This document shows positions 60,269 to 64,000 of a DNA stretch of 64,000 bases, piece after piece. The stretch spans positions 1 through 64,000 of the forward strand of contig NZ_MPDJ01000010.1 of the NCBI RefSeq assembly GCF_001881565.1, in the 5' to 3' direction. Under the pieces are notes generated by a model, which worked only from the letters and a program-made list of their open reading frames with translations, ran no database searches and was not told where the DNA came from. Within the stretch, counting starts at the first letter, position 1. The number at the start of each line of letters is the position of its first letter. The position numbers were made by a program, and so were the translations under genes. Source of the DNA: Eisenbergiella tayi (lineage in GTDB: Bacteria > Bacillota > Clostridia > Lachnospirales > Lachnospiraceae).

Positions 60269-61162
60269 TTATTCATCTTCTTTGTCATCACCGAAAATAT
60301 CCGGGTAAATTTCATCCACAAAATTTTCAAGATAACCGGACTCCAAATTCAGAAAATTTTTGGAAATCATACTGCGGATTTGCTCCGTACGCTTAAAATA
60401 TCGTAATTCTTCCTCTTCCGGAAGATCCGGTATCGAGGAATCCACCTTTGATGAGGTAAGATTTTCGTCACACCATCTGCGGAGTTCTTCCTTCAATGCA
60501 GATTCTTCCTTTGCCTTTCCTTCAAATTTTCTTGAAGATTTCAGGGAAAGGATACCCATAACAATAAATAACAGGAAAAGAGCTCCCATTACACCGCCGG
60601 TAAGATATCGCGCACTGCCGTAGAATCGGATGGGCAAAACTTCTGCATAAACACATACAAGAAGTATCATCCCGGCAATTCCCGCCACAAGAAGGGTATA
60701 CGCTCCCGAACGGAAATTTTCCGCCTTCTGGGAAGCCGCTTCGTAAAGCGGTTCCGATACAACGGCTTCCGCTTCTTTTTCTTCTTCCACATCCAAAAGA
60801 GCTTCCGTTTCAGCCGCCGTCTCTTCTTCAGAAAGTTGAACGCCTTCTTCACCGGCCTTTTCCTTCCGCTCCTTCAGATTTTTTTCCTTCTGGAAAACCT
60901 GAAGGTAACGGGAAGCCCTGACCTTCTCTTCCGAGGCTATGAACAATTCATACAAATCCTCTGTCTCATCGAAACGGATTTCTCCGCTTTTCAGTCCGTT
61001 GCAGGAGAAGAAGGCGAGCAATTCCTCCATCTCCTCCTCACTCCCGAAAATGAGTCCCTCTTTCTCAAGTTCATCCAAAGAATCTATTAATTCACAGCCA
61101 CAGTCCGTACAGGTTTTCACGCCTTCCACATATTCGTTCTTACATTTTGGGCACCAGGGCAT
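60269..61162 (-). CDS. Zinc-ribbon membrane protein, function unknown
   Basis: A 297-residue protein. Residues 4-22 form a zinc ribbon (CPKC, CTDCGC), followed by a DUF2007-like small domain (EEMEELLAFFSCNGLKSGEIRF region, to about residue 95), a very acidic linker rich in Glu, two transmembrane helices (about 155-175 and 188-205) and a cytoplasmic C-terminus. The layout suggests a membrane-anchored sensor or scaffold. GGAGG precedes the ATG. It lies between the Dabb gene and rlmH. Confidence 0.8.
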   Translation of the reverse strand: MPWCPKCKNEYVEGVKTCTDCGCELIDSLDELEKEGLIFGSEEEMEELLAFFSCNGLKSGEIRFDETEDLYELFIASEEKVRASRYLQVFQKEKNLKERKEKAGEEGVQLSEEETAAETEALLDVEEEKEAEAVVSEPLYEAASQKAENFRSGAYTLLVAGIAGMILLVCVYAEVLPIRFYGSARYLTGGVMGALFLLFIVMGILSLKSSRKFEGKAKEESALKEELRRWCDENLTSSKVDSSIPDLPEEEELRYFKRTEQIRSMISKNFLNLESGYLENFVDEIYPDIFGDDKEDE

Positions 61163-61189
61163 AGCGTTACCTCCTTGTTTTTTTCCTTT

Positions 61190-61492
61190 TTACAGGCTTT
61201 CGTAGTCAAAACAAGCCCTGTTACAGGTCACTTCTTTAATATAGGCTCCCGCCTTCACATGATCCGGATGGATCTGATAGGCATTCAGAGCCTCAACCGA
61301 CTCAAAAGAGGAAAGCAGGGCAATATCCTTATTACTGGATGTCAGTTCATTGACACGAACCTCCAGGCTGATAACGCCCTGTGCCTTTTCTTTAATGGCC
61401 TCCAGGCTTTCCTTGATTCTCCTGCCAGCTTCCGCTTTCTGCTCTTCGGTCAGCGTTTCATTAAAATTCCATAATACAATATGGTTTACCAT
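61190..61492 (-). CDS. Dabb-family (stress-responsive A/B barrel) protein
   Basis: A 100-residue dimeric alpha/beta-barrel protein. It begins MVNHIVLWNFNETLTEEQKA and has the Dabb pattern VISLEVRVNELTSSNKDIALLSSFESVEAL in register. Family members bind small hydrophobic compounds or are stress-induced; role here unknown. Its ribosome site AAGGGAG overlaps the stop of the partial nfnB copy just upstream. Confidence 0.88.
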   Translation of the reverse strand: MVNHIVLWNFNETLTEEQKAEAGRRIKESLEAIKEKAQGVISLEVRVNELTSSNKDIALLSSFESVEALNAYQIHPDHVKAGAYIKEVTCNRACFDYESL

Positions 61493-61503
61493 AGTAAACT
61501 CCC

Positions 61504-61625
61504 TTATTCGGATAAATACTCATCGATTCCCTTAGCGCCAGCTTTTCCAGCCCCCATTGCAGGCAATGGTATTACTTGGATAAATACTCATCGATTCCTT
61601 TAGCGCCAGCCTTGCCAGCCCCCAT
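61504..61625 (-). repeat. Tandem partial copy of the nfnB 3' end
   Basis: The last 54 bases of nfnB (61572-61625) recur at 61504-61557 with 49 of 54 identical. Both read through to a stop in the same frame sense: the gene ends GIDEYLSK and the copy ends GIDEYLSE. Of the four changed codons three are silent. A further short homology (GTAAT) precedes the copy. The copy is not a gene on its own. Confidence 0.9.
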
Positions 61626-62954
61626 TGCCAGGATTACTGTGGCGGCTCCGGTTACGGCATCACCGCCGGCGTAAACACCTTCCTTGGAGGTCTTGCCGAA
61701 CTCTTCATCTGCAACGATACATTTCCACTTGTTGGTTTCCAGCCCTTTGGTAGTGGCGGAAATAAGCGGGTTCGGAGAAGTTCCCAGGGACATGATAACT
61801 GTGTCACAGTCAATTACATATTCGGAATCCGGAATTTCCACAGGACGTCTTCTGCCGGAAGCATCAGGCTCACCCAGCTCCATCTTCACACATTTCATGC
61901 CGCATACCCAGTTGTTTTCATCCTCAAGGATTTCCACAGGATTCGTGAGAAGATCAAAGATAATTCCTTCCTGCTTCGCATGATGGACTTCTTCCACACG
62001 GGCAGGGAGCTCTTCTTCACTTCTTCTGTATACGATATGTACCTCAGCGCCAAGGCGGAGCGCTGTTCTGGCAGCATCCATCGCCACGTTTCCGCCGCCT
62101 ACTACGGCAACCTTTTTCCCGCGCATGATAGGCGTTTCGGAATCTTCGCGGAAAGCCTTCATCAGGTTGCTTCTTGTCAGATATTCATTGGCGGAAAATA
62201 CACCGTTGGCATTTTCTCCGGGAATTCCCATGAATTTGGGAAGTCCTGCTCCGGAACCGATAAATACTGCGGAAAATCCTTCTTCCGTAAGAAGTTCGTC
62301 AATAGTTACCGATTTTCCAACAATAACGTTTGTCTCAATAGTAACTCCCAGAGATTTTACGTTCTCGATTTCCTTCTGAACCACATTCTCCTTGGGAAGA
62401 CGGAACTCGGGAATACCATAAACCAAAACACCGCCGGGCTCATGAAGGGCTTCAAAAATAGTAACCTCATAACCCATTTTTGCAAGATCACCCGCACAGG
62501 TAAGGCCTGCAGGGCCGGATCCTATAACGGCAACTTTTTTTCCTTTTTTCTCTTTTGCGCCTTCAGGCTTAATGTTATTTTCTGTTGCCCAGTCGGCTAC
62601 AAAGCGTTCCAGCTTACCGATGGAGATAGGCTCTCCCTTAATTCCCCTGATACATTTTCCCTCACACTGGCTTTCCTGAGGGCATACACGGCCGCACACC
62701 GCGGGAAGGGCTGAGGATTCGCTGATCACCTGATAAGCAGCCTCGATATCCCCTTCCTTTACCTTTTCGATAAAACCGGGAATATTGATAGATACGGGAC
62801 AGCCCTTAATACACTGCGCATTCTTGCAGTTAATACATCTGACAGCCTCCTCCATCGCCTCTTCTTTATTGTAACCCAGGCACACCTCTTCAAAGTTGGC
62901 AGCCCTGACCTTTGCATCCTGTTCCCTTACAGGTACTTTATTTAAAACGTCCAT
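61572..62954 (-). CDS. nfnB: NfnB / glutamate synthase small-subunit-type flavoprotein
   Basis: A 460-residue FAD/NADPH protein. The N-terminal ferredoxin-like part has cysteine clusters CINCKNAQCIKGCP and CGRVCPQESQCEGKC, the FAD site is AVIGSGPAGLTCAGDLAKMGYE and the NADPH site VAVVGGGNVAMDAARTALRLGA. Immediately after nfnA, this is the NfnB subunit of NADH-dependent ferredoxin:NADP+ oxidoreductase, which bifurcates electrons from NADPH. No glutamate synthase large subunit is here. The start at 62954 has GGAGGATG upstream. Confidence 0.9.
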   Translation of the reverse strand: MDVLNKVPVREQDAKVRAANFEEVCLGYNKEEAMEEAVRCINCKNAQCIKGCPVSINIPGFIEKVKEGDIEAAYQVISESSALPAVCGRVCPQESQCEGKCIRGIKGEPISIGKLERFVADWATENNIKPEGAKEKKGKKVAVIGSGPAGLTCAGDLAKMGYEVTIFEALHEPGGVLVYGIPEFRLPKENVVQKEIENVKSLGVTIETNVIVGKSVTIDELLTEEGFSAVFIGSGAGLPKFMGIPGENANGVFSANEYLTRSNLMKAFREDSETPIMRGKKVAVVGGGNVAMDAARTALRLGAEVHIVYRRSEEELPARVEEVHHAKQEGIIFDLLTNPVEILEDENNWVCGMKCVKMELGEPDASGRRRPVEIPDSEYVIDCDTVIMSLGTSPNPLISATTKGLETNKWKCIVADEEFGKTSKEGVYAGGDAVTGAATVILAMGAGKAGAKGIDEYLSK

Positions 62955-63002
62955 AATCATCCTCCATTTTGTCAATCAACTCGTAATTGCATTGCATTTC
63001 AT

Positions 63003-63887
63003 TCAGCCTGCACAATTTCCGCATCCGCCGTGATGGGTTGCTCCTTCTTTGGCTTTCAGGAAAGCCCTGCCTTCTTCTGTCTTATAAATCTGCTGGCGTT
63101 TCATGGCTTCATCAAAATTGACTTTATGTCCGTCAAATTCAGGGCCGTCCACACAGGCAAATTTCACTTCACCGCCTACTGTTACACGACAGGCGCCGCA
63201 CATACCCGTACCGTCCACCATAATGGGGTTCAGACTGACAACTGTGGGGATATTCAGTGTTTCAGTCATTTTACAGGTAAATTTCATCATGATCATGGGA
63301 CCGATGGCAATACATACATCATAGGTTTTGCCTTCCTTTTCCACGAGATCCTGGATTGTCTGGGTAACCATACCGCTTCTTCCATAGGATCCGTCGTCCG
63401 TGGTCACATAAAGATTACCAGCTACGGCCTTCATTTCCTCTTCCAGTATAAGAAGATCCTTTGTTTTGGCGCCTACGATAACATCCGCTGCGATTCCGTG
63501 CTCATGCAGCCATTTTACCTGGGGATATACGGGAGCCGTACCCACACCGCCTGCTACAAAGAGGATCTTTTTACGGGACAGTGTTTCCAAATCCTCTTCC
63601 ACAAGTTCAGAAGGACGTCCCAAAGGACCTACCACATCATGGAAAGCATCCCCAGCCTTCAGGGAGGACATTTCAAGGGTTCCTGCTCCAACAATCTGGA
63701 AAACGATAGTAATCGTTCCCGCTTCTCTGTCATAATCGCAGATTGTAAGCGGAATTCTTTCCGCATCCGCATCCTTTCTTACGATTACAAACTGTCCTGG
63801 TTCACAGGATTTTGCAACCCTTTTCGCTTCCACTACCATCAGAAAAATGTTCGTGGTCAGTTCTCTTGCCTGTAAAATCTGATACAT
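63003..63887 (-). CDS. nfnA: NfnA / dihydroorotate-dehydrogenase-like FAD/NAD subunit
   Basis: A 294-residue ferredoxin-reductase-type protein: an FAD domain (ARELTTNIFLMVVEAKRVAKSC, then RIPLTICDYD), an NAD domain (LFVAGGVGTAPVYPQVKWL) and a C-terminal [2Fe-2S] site with cysteines in MVDGTGMCGACRVTVGGEVKFACVDGPEFDGH (in register). Together with nfnB it forms the electron-bifurcating transhydrogenase NfnAB, which in anaerobes couples NADH and ferredoxin to NADPH. GGAGGG precedes the ATG. Confidence 0.92.
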   Translation of the reverse strand: MYQILQARELTTNIFLMVVEAKRVAKSCEPGQFVIVRKDADAERIPLTICDYDREAGTITIVFQIVGAGTLEMSSLKAGDAFHDVVGPLGRPSELVEEDLETLSRKKILFVAGGVGTAPVYPQVKWLHEHGIAADVIVGAKTKDLLILEEEMKAVAGNLYVTTDDGSYGRSGMVTQTIQDLVEKEGKTYDVCIAIGPMIMMKFTCKMTETLNIPTVVSLNPIMVDGTGMCGACRVTVGGEVKFACVDGPEFDGHKVNFDEAMKRQQIYKTEEGRAFLKAKEGATHHGGCGNCAG

Positions 63888-64000
63888 TTTTTCCCTCCAT
63901 CTGCATTTGTTTATTTATGCCTTATAATAGTTACTCCTCCGGAAGGTTTGTTCCGGAATTTATATCTTGCAGCGTCAATGTGGGCCAAGGTTCCTTGCGC
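63888..64000 (-). other. nfnA upstream region
   Basis: 113 bp to the window edge without a gene. On the minus strand a short hairpin CCGGAA/TTCCGG (63939-63956) lies about 50 bp before the nfnA ATG. TATTAT/TTATAA sequences follow but no clear -35 box. The promoter may lie partly beyond the edge. Confidence 0.35.

Noticed and set aside
61504..61557. 17-codon frame of the nfnB tail copy as a small gene
   Set aside because: It is only the repeated end of nfnB with no ribosome site of its own.
1..64000. CRISPR arrays, tRNA or rRNA genes, intact insertion sequences
   Set aside because: Read through all intergenic spaces; no regularly spaced repeats, cloverleaf-like segments or transposase genes were seen. 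A tRNAscan or CRISPR finder run would be decisive.

Overview
The window looks like part of the chromosome of an anaerobic, spore-forming member of the Clostridia, most likely Lachnospiraceae. The evidence is the mix of gene families: an electron-bifurcating NfnAB pair, the sporulation pair yqfC/yqfD, a SpoVB-type flippase, DUF4321 and DUF896 proteins, mreBCD joined to minCDE, and sepF in a ylm-type cluster. Most is dense core genome on the minus strand, in long operons with overlapping stops and starts. No rRNA, tRNA, CRISPR array or intact insertion sequence was seen.

Layout. 1-2.9 kb: a MacB-type ABC ATPase (cut by the window edge) with a large FtsX permease. 2.9-4.7 kb: a tyrosine recombinase behind a TtcA-like tRNA thiolation enzyme. 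4.9-6.7 kb: AI-2E-type transporter plus dtd. 6.8-8.5 kb: the only clearly accessory stretch, with a small XRE/zinc-ribbon regulator, a dyad operator candidate, the broken end of an ABC exporter, and about 630 bp of AT-rich decayed DNA. 8.5-10.9 kb: an AraC regulator divergent from a galactokinase-family gene. 10.9-13 kb: an alkyltransferase-like protein lacking the reactive cysteine, an overlooked 41-residue membrane protein, and a cytidylate-kinase-like protein. 12.4-18.4 kb: rluD-type synthase, lspA, aroB, sepF, yggS and an HlyD-like protein.

18.4-29.8 kb is the cell-shape and division island, transcribed radC, mreB, mreC, mreD, PBP2, minC, minD, minE, rodA, mgsA, dacA. It holds two unusual proteins: an MreB with a changed phosphate-2 motif and a PBP2 with a segment of about 240 residues before the transpeptidase domain. 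29.9-37.2 kb carries mutS, mutL, miaA and a methionine-gamma-lyase-family gene. 37.2-40 kb holds a structured RNA candidate with its own terminator, next to an AgrC/AgrA-like two-component pair that has no AgrB or AgrD beside it. 40-50 kb: small membrane proteins, miaB, pepT, proA, folate cyclo-ligase, DUF896, proB and two flavoproteins. 50-57 kb: flippase, ybeY, phoH, yqfD, yqfC, an MBL hydrolase and a SWIM protein. 57-64 kb: a second orphan transcript candidate, helD, rlmH, and the nfnA/nfnB pair, followed by a diverged partial copy of the nfnB 3' end.

The best leads for something undescribed are the two promoter-plus-terminator intervals with no gene (37,371-37,595 minus and 57,170-57,412 plus), the small membrane protein/ATL operon under an operator-like dyad, and the altered MreB. 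Gene identities come from reading motifs by eye; no database search was run.
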